Of a stretch of DNA of 64,000 bases, positions 26,628 through 40,500 are shown piece after piece. Positions within the stretch are counted from its first letter, which is position 1. Each line of letters begins with the position of its first letter. The stretch comes from Nodularia spumigena CCY9414 (lineage in GTDB: Bacteria; Cyanobacteriota; Cyanobacteriia; Cyanobacteriales; Nostocaceae), in assembly GCF_000340565.2 (NCBI RefSeq), contig NZ_CP007203.1, positions 2,349,858 through 2,413,857 on the forward strand, read 5' to 3'. Below the pieces are notes generated by a model that saw only the letters and a program-made list of their open reading frames with translations, did not search any database and was not told the DNA's origin. Position numbers and translations under genes: made by a program.

Positions 26628-27535
26628 ACTATTTCTTTAGAAAGCATCTTTGCTAAGTTAAGAACTTGATAAAGACTTAAAAACATTGCTACAATTGTTT
26701 GATATATTTCTTCTTGACTTTGTGCAACCCGTGGTGAAATTCTCACAGTCAAATTCATATTTCTATCTGTAACTTTTAACCCTCTCAGCTTAGAGAATAG
26801 AGGAATTTTTATCGCATCTCTAACATCATTTTGCAATAATTTCACAGCCCCATAGCGGCGTTGAGAATAGGTTAAATATAAGTTCACCTCTAATCCTCCT
26901 GATTTAACTTTTGATTTATACTTATTTTTGCCACTACTGCTACGTTTCCAACCATATTGTCTTTTAGATAGCTCAGTAATAGTTAACACAAAGCGAGTTT
27001 TATCTAAAAACCGTCCTTTAATGTTTAACCATTGATTTTCAAAGATATCAATCTTCCATCCACTCTTGTAAGGATGTGCTAAAGTATTTGTTTTATACTC
27101 TTTCTTCTCACCTTTTTGAAAAGATAATTTTAGATAAATTGAATGTGTATCTTCTAAATCTCTACCCAGCATTTGCATAACTTGACGTATGAGATTATGG
27201 CGATAATTAATTAAATTTAATCTTTGGAATTTAAACATCCTGAACAATGCATAAATCCCGGCTATGATTAAACTAACTAAACCTACATATAACAAAAAAA
27301 CTGCTATATTTAGGAACCCAGATGCTATAGTCACACTAGATATACTAAAGGTGACTAAACCTAAAACTGCTGCACATACAAAATAATACTTTGCTTGATT
27401 GCCAAATTTCTTTTGTTTAATTTCCGCTAGTTGAGAAAGTGCAGCTATATCATCTAAATCAGTTGTAATACTGTCAAAACCTGCTGTGTCTTCATAGATT
27501 AATTTCTGGCGTAGTTGCCGTAATTCAATAGGCAT
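26624..27535 (-). CDS. Two-helix membrane protein of unknown function
   Basis: 303 residues from ATG 27535 (MPIELRQLRQKLIYEDTAGF); an open frame continues to 27613 but would run into the promoter of the divergent glycosyltransferase. Two adjacent membrane helices at about 60-105 (YYFVCAAVLGLVTFSISSVT and FLNIAVFLLYVGLVSLIIAG) are followed by a basic soluble domain (WKRSSSGKNKYKSKVKSGGL) and MNLTVRISPRVAQSQEEIYQ. It overlaps the lipoprotein gene by four bases, so translation is coupled. Together with the FHA-like gene it forms a three-gene unit of unknown function. Confidence 0.6.
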   Translation of the reverse strand: MPIELRQLRQKLIYEDTAGFDSITTDLDDIAALSQLAEIKQKKFGNQAKYYFVCAAVLGLVTFSISSVTIASGFLNIAVFLLYVGLVSLIIAGIYALFRMFKFQRLNLINYRHNLIRQVMQMLGRDLEDTHSIYLKLSFQKGEKKEYKTNTLAHPYKSGWKIDIFENQWLNIKGRFLDKTRFVLTITELSKRQYGWKRSSSGKNKYKSKVKSGGLEVNLYLTYSQRRYGAVKLLQNDVRDAIKIPLFSKLRGLKVTDRNMNLTVRISPRVAQSQEEIYQTIVAMFLSLYQVLNLAKMLSKEIV

Positions 27536-27671
27536 TTGAATCTGCGCTCCATGAATTAATTTTACTAACTTGATTTCAATTATTTTCCAACGCAAACCAT
27601 ATGCGATTACCAATATAATTTCTCAGTATAGCAAAGTAAAAAAACAAGTGTCAATGAGGTATATAAAATTC

Positions 27672-28862
27672 ATGAATCAACCGCAGATAGCCTATATATC
27701 CTTTGATATTGTCCCCGCACCAAAAGGCGCAGCCATTCATATTGCAGCTTTTTCTCAGTCCTTAGCAGCAGCTTTTGGCCATATTCAATTAGTTACAGTT
27801 TCTCCTACCACAGAACACATAGAGAACCATGAACTCTTCCCACAAGTCATGCAGATCATGTTACCTGCTGTAGGTCGTAATTTGATTTCTAGAGTTTTGT
27901 ATTTTCAAAATTTGCTGCGGGGATGGTTGCAAAATCGCCACTTTGCAGCAATTCATATTCGTTCAATTTATGAAGGGTTTGTCATAGCACTTAATAAAAA
28001 GCAATATTGCGATCAATTAATTTTTGAAGTTAATGGTTTACCTTCCATAGAATTAAAATACCGTTATCCTGGAGTAGTAGAGGATAGAGAACTACTGCAC
28101 AAATTAAACTCCCAGGAACAAATTTGTTTAACAGCAGCAGATTTAATCATCACACCCAGCCATGTGACGGCTGCATATTTGCAAAGTCGGGATGTCCCAG
28201 CCAATAAAATTCGAGTGATTCCCAATGGGGTAGATTTAGATGTGTTTACCTATAATCATAATTGTGGGATGGATATCTGTTTACAAATTATATACTTTGG
28301 TACACTTTCACCTTGGCAAGGTGTCAATTTGGCAATTGAAGCTTTAGAACTCATAAATAAAGATGTTCCTGCTTATTTAACAGTCATTGGACAAGCCAAA
28401 GATGATCAAATCAAAAAATTGCAGCAGTTGGCGTTAAAGTTAGGAATAGCCGATAAACTAACTATTTTAGAACCCACATCACAAATACAGTTAGTTGAAT
28501 ATATCCATGCTTCAGATATGATTGTGGCACCATTAATGCCCAGCGATCGCAACTTACTTCAAGGTTGTTGTCCCCTAAAGATTTTAGAAGGTATGGCCAC
28601 GGGAGTCCCTGTAATTGCGAGTGATTTACCTGTAGTCCGCGAACTAGGAGAAGACACAGTACATTTTTTATTAGTCAAACCAGGTTCAGCCAAAGCCATT
28701 AAAGATGCCGTTTTGCAGTTACATGAACATAGAGAATTAGCCACCAAACTCGCCGAAAATGCCCGCCAGCGCATTGAAAAGTATTACACCTGGAAACTAG
28801 CTGGTAAAGCTTTAACGGCGGCTTATGCTCAATTGGGCATCAAACGGCTAAGTAAGATTTGA
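27672..28862 (+). CDS. Glycosyltransferase family 4
   Basis: 396 residues from ATG 27672 (MNQPQIAYISFDIVPAPKGA); the open frame extends upstream to 27570 but those residues look non-coding. GT-B fold: acceptor-side GAAIHIAAFSQSLAAAFG, linker ANKIRVIPNGVDLDVF, and donor-side CCPLKILEGMATGVPVIASD (the E-x7-E type GT4 signature). It likely adds a sugar to an envelope or exopolysaccharide lipid intermediate. It converges with the next glycosyltransferase and overlaps it by 34 bp. Confidence 0.85.
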   Translation: MNQPQIAYISFDIVPAPKGAAIHIAAFSQSLAAAFGHIQLVTVSPTTEHIENHELFPQVMQIMLPAVGRNLISRVLYFQNLLRGWLQNRHFAAIHIRSIYEGFVIALNKKQYCDQLIFEVNGLPSIELKYRYPGVVEDRELLHKLNSQEQICLTAADLIITPSHVTAAYLQSRDVPANKIRVIPNGVDLDVFTYNHNCGMDICLQIIYFGTLSPWQGVNLAIEALELINKDVPAYLTVIGQAKDDQIKKLQQLALKLGIADKLTILEPTSQIQLVEYIHASDMIVAPLMPSDRNLLQGCCPLKILEGMATGVPVIASDLPVVRELGEDTVHFLLVKPGSAKAIKDAVLQLHEHRELATKLAENARQRIEKYYTWKLAGKALTAAYAQLGIKRLSKI

Positions 28863-29983
28863 AGTTGTTGTTGCTCTTGAGCGATAGAATATTCATTGAG
28901 GATGCGATCGCCTGCTGCTCGAACAATGCCATTTTTTTCTTCTACCGGCATAGTCAAACATTCCAACACCGCCTCACCTAATTTATGCAACTGCGAACGC
29001 GGTAGTATAAAACCATTCTCACCATGTAAAATCACCTCTGGAATTCCACCCGCATCACTAGCAATACAACAACAACCACAAGCCATAGCCTCCAGTAGCG
29101 CATTTGGCATTCCCTCCCACAGCGAAGGCTGGAGATAAACATCACACAACCGGAGATATTGCGCCACCAAACCAGAATTAGATAAATGTCCCGTAACGAT
29201 AATTCGCTGGGCATTTTCTGGCTGCTGAGTTTTATAAACTTGTAGTACAGCATCCTGAGAAGCCCGTACCTCACCGATAATTAACAAACAAGCCGGACGC
29301 TGACTGCGAACCGTTGTCAAAGCATTTAACAGAAATTGCTGTCCCTTCTTTTCCCGCAACTCCCCACAAAAACCCAAAACTACCTCATCAGGCGCAATTC
29401 CTAACTGCTCCCGCGTAATTTTACTTGATTTTGACAAACAAAATATATCCGTATCCACCGCATTTTTCAGCACCAACACATCATCGCGCCCACTCAGCAA
29501 CTGAATTTTGCGACACATATCAGCACTTACAGCCGTAATCACATTAGCGTTTTTTAGCGTCCATTGTAGACGGGCAAAATCACCCGGCGGAAACATTTGT
29601 CGGTCAATATCATTACCACGGGCGCTAACAGTACACGGGATTTTTTTCAGTCCAGCAAACCAAGTAGCCAAAAAACCACTTGGAAAAAGATAATGACCCC
29701 ATACAGCATCATACCCACGAGTCTGCTGCAACCAATCCAGGAGATTCAGAGTATGAGGCATGGTCATATCCCAATGACGGTATAAGCCTATACGATAGAC
29801 TCGATACTTAGCCTCTAAACTTTCCGGGGGTAAAACCTCCCCAGGTTGTAAAAAACGACTCCAGGTAACAACATCAACTTCTAGACCCAATTGGCAAAGC
29901 GTAGTGACAAGACGCGTAGCACTACTAGCCAAACCTCCTAAATCTGGTGCAAACCGTTCTGTAATCAATAAAAGACGCTTCAT
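28829..29983 (-). CDS. Glycosyltransferase family 4
   Basis: 384 residues. The start MKRLLLITERFAPDLGGLAS and SATRLVTTLCQLGLEVDVVT fit a GT4 acceptor domain; LGFCGELREKKGQQFLLNAL and QPSLWEGMPNALLEAMACGC mark the donor domain. Probably takes part in cell-surface polysaccharide synthesis with the opposing GT4 gene. The last 34 bp overlap the 3' end of that gene on the other strand. Confidence 0.87.
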   Translation of the reverse strand: MKRLLLITERFAPDLGGLASSATRLVTTLCQLGLEVDVVTWSRFLQPGEVLPPESLEAKYRVYRIGLYRHWDMTMPHTLNLLDWLQQTRGYDAVWGHYLFPSGFLATWFAGLKKIPCTVSARGNDIDRQMFPPGDFARLQWTLKNANVITAVSADMCRKIQLLSGRDDVLVLKNAVDTDIFCLSKSSKITREQLGIAPDEVVLGFCGELREKKGQQFLLNALTTVRSQRPACLLIIGEVRASQDAVLQVYKTQQPENAQRIIVTGHLSNSGLVAQYLRLCDVYLQPSLWEGMPNALLEAMACGCCCIASDAGGIPEVILHGENGFILPRSQLHKLGEAVLECLTMPVEEKNGIVRAAGDRILNEYSIAQEQQQLQILLSRLMPN

Positions 29984-30007
29984 TCAAACTTCGACTTGAC
30001 AATTTTA

Positions 30008-30042
30008 ATTTATCCGCGTTTATCCGCGTTTATCCGCGTTTA
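30008..30042. repeat. TTTATCCGCG tandem repeat
   Basis: Three exact copies of the decamer TTTATCCGCG between the GT4 gene and the apcC terminator. A dispersed short tandem repeat of this genome type. Confidence 0.75.
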
Positions 30043-30068
30043 ATTATTCCTATCCAATATAGAGCCAA

Positions 30069-30094
30069 CAAAAAAGAGGCCGATCTTGACCTCT
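30069..30094 (-). terminator. Terminator of the apc operon
   Basis: Read on the minus strand, GAGGTCAAGATCGGCCTC forms a six-pair stem and is followed directly by TTTTTT. It lies 37 bp beyond the apcC stop, where the apc transcript should end. Confidence 0.75.
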
Positions 30095-30130
30095 TGACAA
30101 CTCCCTAGAATGATGTTTGTTATATATTAA

Positions 30131-30337
30131 TTACATCAACCCAGCATTAGTACCTTGCTTACCGGTTGCTAGTTCTACCTTCACGATTTTGCCACCCATT
30201 TTTTGAATGCGTTGCTGTTCGCGAAACCAGTTTTCGTAAGGAACTAGCTTGGTAAAGTAAGTATTTTGTAACTCTCTTTGAGTACGAATGCGAGTTTGAC
30301 TAGGTACACAAGCAGTAACTTTAAACAAACGCGCCAT
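30131..30337 (-). CDS. apcC: Allophycocyanin core linker, ApcC (7.8 kDa)
   Basis: 68 residues, MARLFKVTACVPSQTRIRTQ to GKQGTNAGLM. This small linker sits in the cavity of allophycocyanin trimers at the ends of the core cylinders and tunes their absorbance. The length and sequence fit the ApcC/CpcD linker fold. It is the last gene of the apc operon, 229 bp downstream of apcB, with a strong inverted repeat in the gap and a terminator just beyond. Confidence 0.95.
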   Translation of the reverse strand: MARLFKVTACVPSQTRIRTQRELQNTYFTKLVPYENWFREQQRIQKMGGKIVKVELATGKQGTNAGLM

Positions 30338-30433
30338 ATCTTAAATCTCCTACGGTGATTGTGAAAAGTTTTTTATTTCAAAGAAAAATGGGAGTGTATA
30401 TTCTATGCAAAATATTTAAATTAGTCACTCCAA

Positions 30434-30524
30434 GTCTGGAAATCAACTATCAATACTAGACCGTTAACACTCATTCACAACATAAGCAATAAAACGTTCT
30501 AACACTCACAATTGATTTCCAGAC
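30434..30524 (-). promoter_or_regulatory. Long-arm inverted repeat between apcB and apcC
   Basis: GTCTGGAAATCAA (30434-30446) and its exact complement TTGATTTCCAGAC (30512-30524) can form a 13-pair stem with a 65-base loop in the apc transcript. It has no T-run, so it is more likely an RNA-processing or stability element or a partial attenuator than a full terminator. Confidence 0.55.
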
Positions 30525-30566
30525 CTTAATAAAGCCGCACCTAATGTATTAAGTGCAAACTAACTC

Positions 30567-31052
30567 TTAGCTCAAGCCAGAGGAGATATAGTCTAAGTAA
30601 ACGCCCATTTCTTTACCAGCGTCAGGACCGACTAAGCTAGCGGTTACTTCTTTGATAGCTTGGATAGCTTGTACAGTAGCGCCTACGGGAACACCCAAGG
30701 AGTTGTAGGTTTCTTTCAAGCCATTCAATACGCGCTCGTCTAGGATCGAAGGATCGCCAGCTAGCATAGCGTAGGTAGAATAACGTAGGTAGTAGTCCAA
30801 ATCGCGGATGCAAGCAGCATAGCGACGGGTGGTGTACATATTACCACCGGGACGGGTGATGTCAGAGTATAACAAAGACTTAGCTACTGCTTCTTTAACG
30901 ATCGCAGCTGCGTTAGCACTAATAGCTGTAGCAGCGCGCACGCGTAGTTCACCAGTTACGAAGTAGCCTTTGAGCTTTTCTAGAGCCGCATTATCCAAGT
31001 ATTTACCTTGAACGTCTGAAGCATTAATGACAGAGGTAATTGCGTCTTGCAT
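30567..31052 (-). CDS. apcB: Allophycocyanin beta subunit
   Basis: 161 residues. The bilin-binding cysteine is Cys81 in [20 protein letters not shown], and Asn71 before it (RPGGNMY) is the residue normally N-methylated in beta subunits. It pairs with ApcA as the phycobilisome core monomer. Lies 69 bp downstream of apcA in the same transcript. Confidence 0.97.
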   Translation of the reverse strand: MQDAITSVINASDVQGKYLDNAALEKLKGYFVTGELRVRAATAISANAAAIVKEAVAKSLLYSDITRPGGNMYTTRRYAACIRDLDYYLRYSTYAMLAGDPSILDERVLNGLKETYNSLGVPVGATVQAIQAIKEVTASLVGPDAGKEMGVYLDYISSGLS

Positions 31053-31121
31053 GTTGTTCTTTCCTTATTTCCAACTTGATTGCAATAGTTGTGTTTCAGC
31101 AGCAGTAAAAACAGCTTCAGC

Positions 31122-31607
31122 TTACTGCATCGCACCGACTAGGTAATCGAAGTAAGCGCCAGCTTCACCAGAGTCTTCAGCAGACAACAAGGTAGCAGCA
31201 ACATTCTTCATCGCATTAACGCCACCAGCCACAGCGTCAATAGGAGTACCGAGGGATCTGTACATTTCACGCACACCCACAACACCGATTTCTTCGATGG
31301 GGGTAACATCACCGGAAACGATTCCGTAGGTGACAAGGCGGAGGTAGTAGTCTAGGTCACGCAGACAAGTAGCGGTCATTTCTTGGCCGTAAGCGTTTCC
31401 ACCAGGAGAAACAACATCAGGGCGTTTTTGGAACAACTGATCACCAGCTTGCTTAACAATGCGCTCGCGGTTTTCGGTCAAAACTTGAGCGATGCGGAGG
31501 CGACGTTCACCACCCGAAACAAAGCTTTTGATCCGATCCAGTTCGCCGGGGCTAAGGTAGCGGGCTTCTGCATCAGCATTCACGATGGACTTCGTGACGA
31601 TACTCAT
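31122..31607 (-). CDS. apcA: Allophycocyanin alpha subunit
   Basis: 161 residues. The bilin-binding cysteine is Cys81 in [20 protein letters not shown]. It forms the alpha-beta monomer with ApcB and builds the phycobilisome core trimers that pass energy to ApcE and the photosystems. A GGAGG-type ribosome-binding site (CCTCC on the plus strand at 31617-31621) precedes ATG 31607. A 538-bp spacer upstream probably holds its own strong promoter. Confidence 0.97.
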   Translation of the reverse strand: MSIVTKSIVNADAEARYLSPGELDRIKSFVSGGERRLRIAQVLTENRERIVKQAGDQLFQKRPDVVSPGGNAYGQEMTATCLRDLDYYLRLVTYGIVSGDVTPIEEIGVVGVREMYRSLGTPIDAVAGGVNAMKNVAATLLSAEDSGEAGAYFDYLVGAMQ

Positions 31608-32145
31608 TAATGGATTCCTCCAGTACTAATGAAACCAGAATTTGAAGAAACTGGTGAGACTTTAATTGGTGTAGCAGTAGCTTTCTGTTCTCGTCGGTTG
31701 AGAGAAAACAATCAAATAATTGCCATAGCTATCGCATGACGAGTTAGAGAGAAAACTAAACTACCTTCCGCAAAACATTTTCCGGCATTCTGTTGAGCAT
31801 TTATGACTGTTCTTAATACTTTGTAATATTAATTCTTAGATTTAACAGCCATTTTTTGCCGGAAAGCGTTATTACACAAGGATATGAGGGAAAAGAGGCA
31901 GGGGGCAAGAGGCAGGGGAGCAGGGAGCAGGGAGCAGGGGGGAAAACTTCAATTAAGCATTTCTTCCTCTTCTTTCTTCCCTTGGCGCTCTTGGCGTACT
32001 TGGCGGTTCGTTAAAAAAAAATGACTTTCATCTTTAACCGAACCGAATAAAGAGCCAATTTCCAAACCTCGGTAAGGGCGGGTTTATTAAGATCCTCGTT
32101 CATTTTGAATGATATCTGTGAACCCGCCCCTACAAGCGTTAACTC
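31608..32145. other. apcE-apcA spacer with tandem and inverted repeats
   Basis: No gene. Parts seen: GCAGGGA-type heptamers at 31895-31942; CTTGGCG short repeats at 31980-32008; and an inverted repeat GGGCGGGTT/AACCCGCCC (32076-32084 with 32121-32129) just beyond the apcE stop. The 200 bp before apcA should hold the apcAB promoter, but I cannot define it. Confidence 0.5.
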
Positions 32146-35902
<3,757 letters not shown>

Positions 35903-35935
35903 AGATCCCCGACTTCTTCAAGAAGTCGGGGATCT
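35903..35935. repeat. Perfect 33-bp palindrome
   Basis: AGATCCCCGACTTCTT (35903-35918), one base, then its exact complement to 35935. A dispersed palindromic repeat known in spacers of cyanobacteria; as RNA it would form a strong hairpin. It separates apcE from the toxin-antitoxin pair and may insulate transcription. Confidence 0.75.
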
Positions 35936-35999
35936 CTATGAACGAAATTTATTAATTTTAGGGATATAATCAACATAAAACTGAAACGGGTAAAATATC

Positions 36000-36485
36000 A
36001 TGAATTTATTATCTGTAAAAATTGCCCCCAACACGAATGCACCTAAGTTAACTTATGATGTACTGATTGAAAATCAACCAGATAATACAGTTAAAGCTAC
36101 ATTGTTAGGTTTACCAGACTGTCAAGGTTTAGGAAATACAGAAACAGAAGCTATAGAAAAACTCAGCCAAAGTTTGCAAACTCGGTTAGAAACCGCCAAG
36201 ATAGTTACTTTAGAAATTGCAGCGCCTCCATCAGAAAATCCTTGGATAAAATTTGCAGGAATGCACAAAGATAATCCTCTTTTTGATGAAGTAATTAGCT
36301 ATATAGAAGAAGACAGAAAGGAACTTGATTTACAAATGGAGGAATATCATCAACATTTCATTAATGAAATTGATAATGAGCTTGAAGAATTAGGACTGAC
36401 TGATGCTAACTATGTCACGAAAGCCTTTCATCTTCGTCAGCGTCATCGAGCCAGCACAAAAAATAATGTAGAGAATAATTTATAG
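36000..36485 (+). CDS. Putative antitoxin with HicB-like N-terminal fold
   Basis: 161 residues. The first 80 resemble a HicB-type partial RNase-H fold (LTYDVLIENQPDNTVKATLL, LPDCQGLGNTETEAIEKLSQ). The second half is acidic and helical (VISYIEEDRKELDLQMEEYH), a likely toxin-binding arm. No HTH or RHH DNA-binding domain is apparent. Its TAG stop shares its last base with the GTG start of the VapC-like gene, so the two are translationally coupled, as expected for a toxin-antitoxin pair. Confidence 0.6.
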   Translation: MNLLSVKIAPNTNAPKLTYDVLIENQPDNTVKATLLGLPDCQGLGNTETEAIEKLSQSLQTRLETAKIVTLEIAAPPSENPWIKFAGMHKDNPLFDEVISYIEEDRKELDLQMEEYHQHFINEIDNELEELGLTDANYVTKAFHLRQRHRASTKNNVENNL

Positions 36486-36928
36486 TGGCTAACTTATATA
36501 TATTAGATACAGATCATTTATCTCTTTTTCAAAATAAAGACCCAATAGTAACACAACGTATAAGTCAAGAAAATCCTGAAAATATAGCTCTAACCGTAAT
36601 TACATTACAGGAGCAAATGAAAGGATGGCTCAAAGAAATCAATAAGTATAATAGTCAACCTTTCAATTCTAACAATAAATTGGTATGGGCTTATAAAGGT
36701 TTGGCAGATGAAATAGAGTTTTTTAAAAGTATTCGATTATTAACTTTTGATGATCGTGCTTACAAAATTTATCAATTATTAGTTATTCAAAAACTTAAAC
36801 GTATAGGGACAATGGATTTACGTATTGCATCAATTGCAAAATCTGTAAATGGGATTGTAGTAACCCGCAATCGACAAGATTTTCAAAATGTTCCTAACTT
36901 AGTTTTAGAAGATTGGACTATATCTTAA
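36485..36928 (+). CDS. vapC: PIN-domain ribonuclease, VapC-like toxin
   Basis: 147 residues from GTG 36485. PIN-domain acidic residues: Asp8 in YILDTDHLSL, a mid-domain Glu near 43 (LQEQMKG), Asp111 in GTMDLRIASIAKS and the late VVTRNRQDFQNVPNLVLEDW. VapC toxins cut tRNA or rRNA; the target is unknown. One-base overlap with the antitoxin gene. No other gene follows on the plus strand. Confidence 0.8.
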   Translation: MANLYILDTDHLSLFQNKDPIVTQRISQENPENIALTVITLQEQMKGWLKEINKYNSQPFNSNNKLVWAYKGLADEIEFFKSIRLLTFDDRAYKIYQLLVIQKLKRIGTMDLRIASIAKSVNGIVVTRNRQDFQNVPNLVLEDWTIS

Positions 36929-37012
36929 TTTTTATAACAAGTTTTATCCAACTTTTTATATCTAAAACTTTCAATAGAATAAAAAAGTGTGCAAACATAA
37001 TATTATGCTTTC

Positions 37013-37453
37013 TTATTTCATACTTAAAGAACCGTCTTTAATTTTGAGTTTGTTTACAATACTTTCCTCCAAAAGAGGATACAGGAAATGAGGCGTTGTT
37101 AAATTAGCTGAATGTAATAGTTCTTGATAAGCGTGACAAGCTACTTGATCATTTAAAATCCGGTTATGAATTATTCTTGTCCATTCCGGTGCAGTTATCA
37201 TTAATTGGGGTACAACTTTAATAAATGCTGCAATTTGTTTTTTTACATCAAAACATTCCAGAAAATGAATTAAGCTAAACATCACTTCTGGCTGTTCACA
37301 TTGGTCATTTAAAATCAGATGATATGCAGATAAATTGTCATCATCTGGATGAGCAGCTATTTCATTTAAAGCATTTTCAAATTGGGTAAATTGTTCTTCT
37401 GTTCGCATTAAACAATTTTCTTTTAGAATTGCCAGGAAATCATTTTGATTCAT
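37013..37453 (-). CDS. Imm30-like immunity protein
   Basis: 146 residues, helical, with FENALNEIAAHPDDDNLSAY and EVMFSLIHFLECFDVKKQIA. From memory this matches the Imm30 family of polymorphic-toxin immunity proteins, but the assignment is by eye. No matching toxin gene is adjacent, so it would be an orphan. It lies 50 bp downstream of the kinase gene and may share its transcript. Confidence 0.5.
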   Translation of the reverse strand: MNQNDFLAILKENCLMRTEEQFTQFENALNEIAAHPDDDNLSAYHLILNDQCEQPEVMFSLIHFLECFDVKKQIAAFIKVVPQLMITAPEWTRIIHNRILNDQVACHAYQELLHSANLTTPHFLYPLLEESIVNKLKIKDGSLSMK

Positions 37454-37503
37454 GGATTTGTACCTTCTTTTTCACAAAATATTGCCAAGTAATTCTCTTA
37501 TTT

Positions 37504-40500
37504 TCAATGCTTGAATAGTTCTTTTAATGTTGTAATTGCTAGTTGGAAACCTTTGAGCCAAGAAAACACAATCCCGATCAAACCCAGCGTAACCATAACA
37601 AAATTATCATTCAAAATCCCGAACAAAATGATACCAAAAGATAGGCACGACAATAGGATCAAAAACAAGTTCCAAGCTAGGTCTATCCACAAGGATTGAG
37701 ATGTAGAAGTTGTTGGTTGGGAAACTTGAGGCTGAGTTGGCTTGACTGAAGATGAAGTAGTAGGAGATGCTCCCATTTGCCAAATCTTGATAGTCCTGTC
37801 TTTACTCCCACTAGCGAGGGTTTGACCATCCGGGCTGAATGCTACAGAAAAAACCCAGTCGGAATGCCCTGAGAGGTTTCGCACTAGCCTTCCTGTACTG
37901 ACATTCCACAGTTTGATAGTGTTGTCACCACTCCCACTAGCAAGGGTTTGACTATCTGGGCAGAATGCTACTGAACTAACCCCGTAGGAATGCCCTGACA
38001 GAGTTTGCAGTAGCCTTGCTGTGGCTACATCCCACAGTTTAATAGTGTTGTCTGCACTCCCACTAGCAAGGGTTTGACCATCTGGGCTGAATGCTATAGA
38101 AACAACCGCTTCGGAATGCCCTGAGAGGGTTTGGAGTAGCTTTCCTGTACTGACATCCCACAGTTTGATAGTCTTGTCACTACTTCCACTAGCAAGGGTT
38201 TGACCATCGTGGCTATATGCTACGGAATTAATCGAGTGGGAATGACCTGGGAAGGTTTGAAGCAGCTTTCCTGTACTGACATCCCACAGTTTGATAGTCC
38301 TGTCAACACTTGCACTAGCCAGGGTTTGACCATCGGGACTGTATGCTACACACCAAATATTTTCAGAATGACCTGTGAGGGTTTGAACTAGGTTTCCTGT
38401 AGTCACATTCCATATCTTGATAGTCTTGTCCCAACTTCCACTAGCCAGGGTTTGACCATCGTGGCTATATGCTACGGAATTAATCGAGTTGGAATGACCT
38501 GTGAGGGTTTGAAGTAGGTTTCCTGTAGTCACATCCCATATCTTGATAGTCTTGTCCCAACTTCCACTAGCAAGGGTTTGACCATCGCGGCTATATGCTA
38601 CTGAAGAAACTGAGTCAAAATGCTCTGAGAGGGTTTGGAGTAGTTTTCCTGTAGTGGAATTTTTTAGACTTTGATTTGTTTTAATAACTTGCGGCTGTGA
38701 TATTGATTTCACAACCACAGATGGTTTCGGTTTCACAACTCCAGGGAATATATCAACACCAAGTTTTGTAGAGCGATCGCACCAATAGCATTTACCATAA
38801 GTTTGGCTATAGTAGTGACCATCTATCCTTTCACATGGCATCAGACTATTACTAGCCACTTTTAACGCCGCTAACCACTCCCTAGCCGTAGGGCGTAAAT
38901 TAGGATTTTTATGCCCATCATTAAAGCATCTCAGAAAACATCGCTGAATCTCTGGATGTACAATTTCAATCGGAATTGTTCTCTCCACAGGTTGAAACGG
39001 ACTGTTTGGTGCATACAGCCATAAACCCAGACAGATAAGTTCATCCATTTCTGGAGTTTCCCCCGCACCTATCCACTTTCCCCCAAAAGGACTTTGACCA
39101 CCAAACAATAATTGATAGATAATTACTGCTAACCGAAAACGGTCATGTATTTCCGTTTGGTCAATATTAGAAAAGTCTTTACCAATCAGTTCCGGTGGTG
39201 TATATCCCTGAGAACCTACCAAACAACGATAAACTTTACCATTTTGGGGATGACGAACCTGAAAAGAATCTGTATCAATAATTGAAGGTAGAGCTTGATT
39301 ATTAACCAGAATATTTTGCTGCTTGATGTCACCCAATACATAACCAGAATTATGAAGTGCAGCAATAATAGAAGCGATATTCTGTGCTGTTGTGTGCAGA
39401 AAACGCCAATCAACTTGAAGTTTTAACCTCTTGCGACGCTGGGGATTATATATATCAAGAAGTTCTTTTGCATCCTTAATTTCTGGCATTAAAAAGCCTA
39501 CACAATCACCCTGAGCATTTTTCAGCGATGAAATAGGCCAAGCAAAAGAAATATGATTAAGACCATAATTTACCTCTGTGGGTGGATGTGTTATCATAAA
39601 GGCTAATTTTTCCCCCCGTTCAACTGTGGGCGAGTGGTAAATTTTGGCTAAGTAACCATTCTGATTAGTGCGCCAAACCTTACCTTCTCCACTATCCGCC
39701 AGAGGTTCACCCAAGAGAGCGATTGATTGACTCGTACTACCACAAATCAGAAGCGTCCTTGCTGTACCAGGGAATATATCAACACCAAGATTTGTAGAGC
39801 GATCGCACCAATAGCATTTACCATAAGTTTGGCTATAGTAGTGACCATCTATCCTTTCACATGGCATCAGACTATTACTAGCAACTTTTAACGCCGCTAA
39901 CCATTCCCTAGCCGTAGGGCGTAAATGAGGATTTTTATGCCCATCATTAAAGCATCTCAGAAAACATCGCTGAATCTCTGGATGTACAATTTCAATCGGA
40001 ATTGTTCTATCCACAGGTTGAAATGGACTGTTTACTGCATACAGCCATAAACCCTGACGGATAAGTTCATCAATTTCTGGAGTTTCCCCCGCACCTATCC
40101 ACTTTCCCCCAAAAGGACTTTGACCACCAAATAATAATTGATAGATAATTACTGCTAACCGAAAACGGTCATGTATTTCCGTTTGGTCAATATTAGAAAA
40201 GTCTTTACCAATTAGTTCCGGTGGTGTATATCCCTCAGAACCTACCAAACAACGATAAACTTTACCATTTTGGGGATGACGCACCTGAAAAGAATCGGTA
40301 TCAATAATTGAAGGTAGAGCTTGATTATTAACCAGAATATTTTGCTGCTTGATGTCACCCAACACATAACCAGAATTATGAAGTGCAGCAATAATTGAGG
40401 CGATATTCTGTGCTGTTGTGTGCAGAAAACGCCAATCAACTTGAAGTTTTAACGTCTTGCGACGCTTGGGATTATATATATCAACTAGTTCTTTTGCACC

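Noticed and set aside
30567-31607. Additional bilin lyase or regulatory genes within apc
   Set aside because: The plus-strand frame at 31383-31610 is a shadow of apcA.
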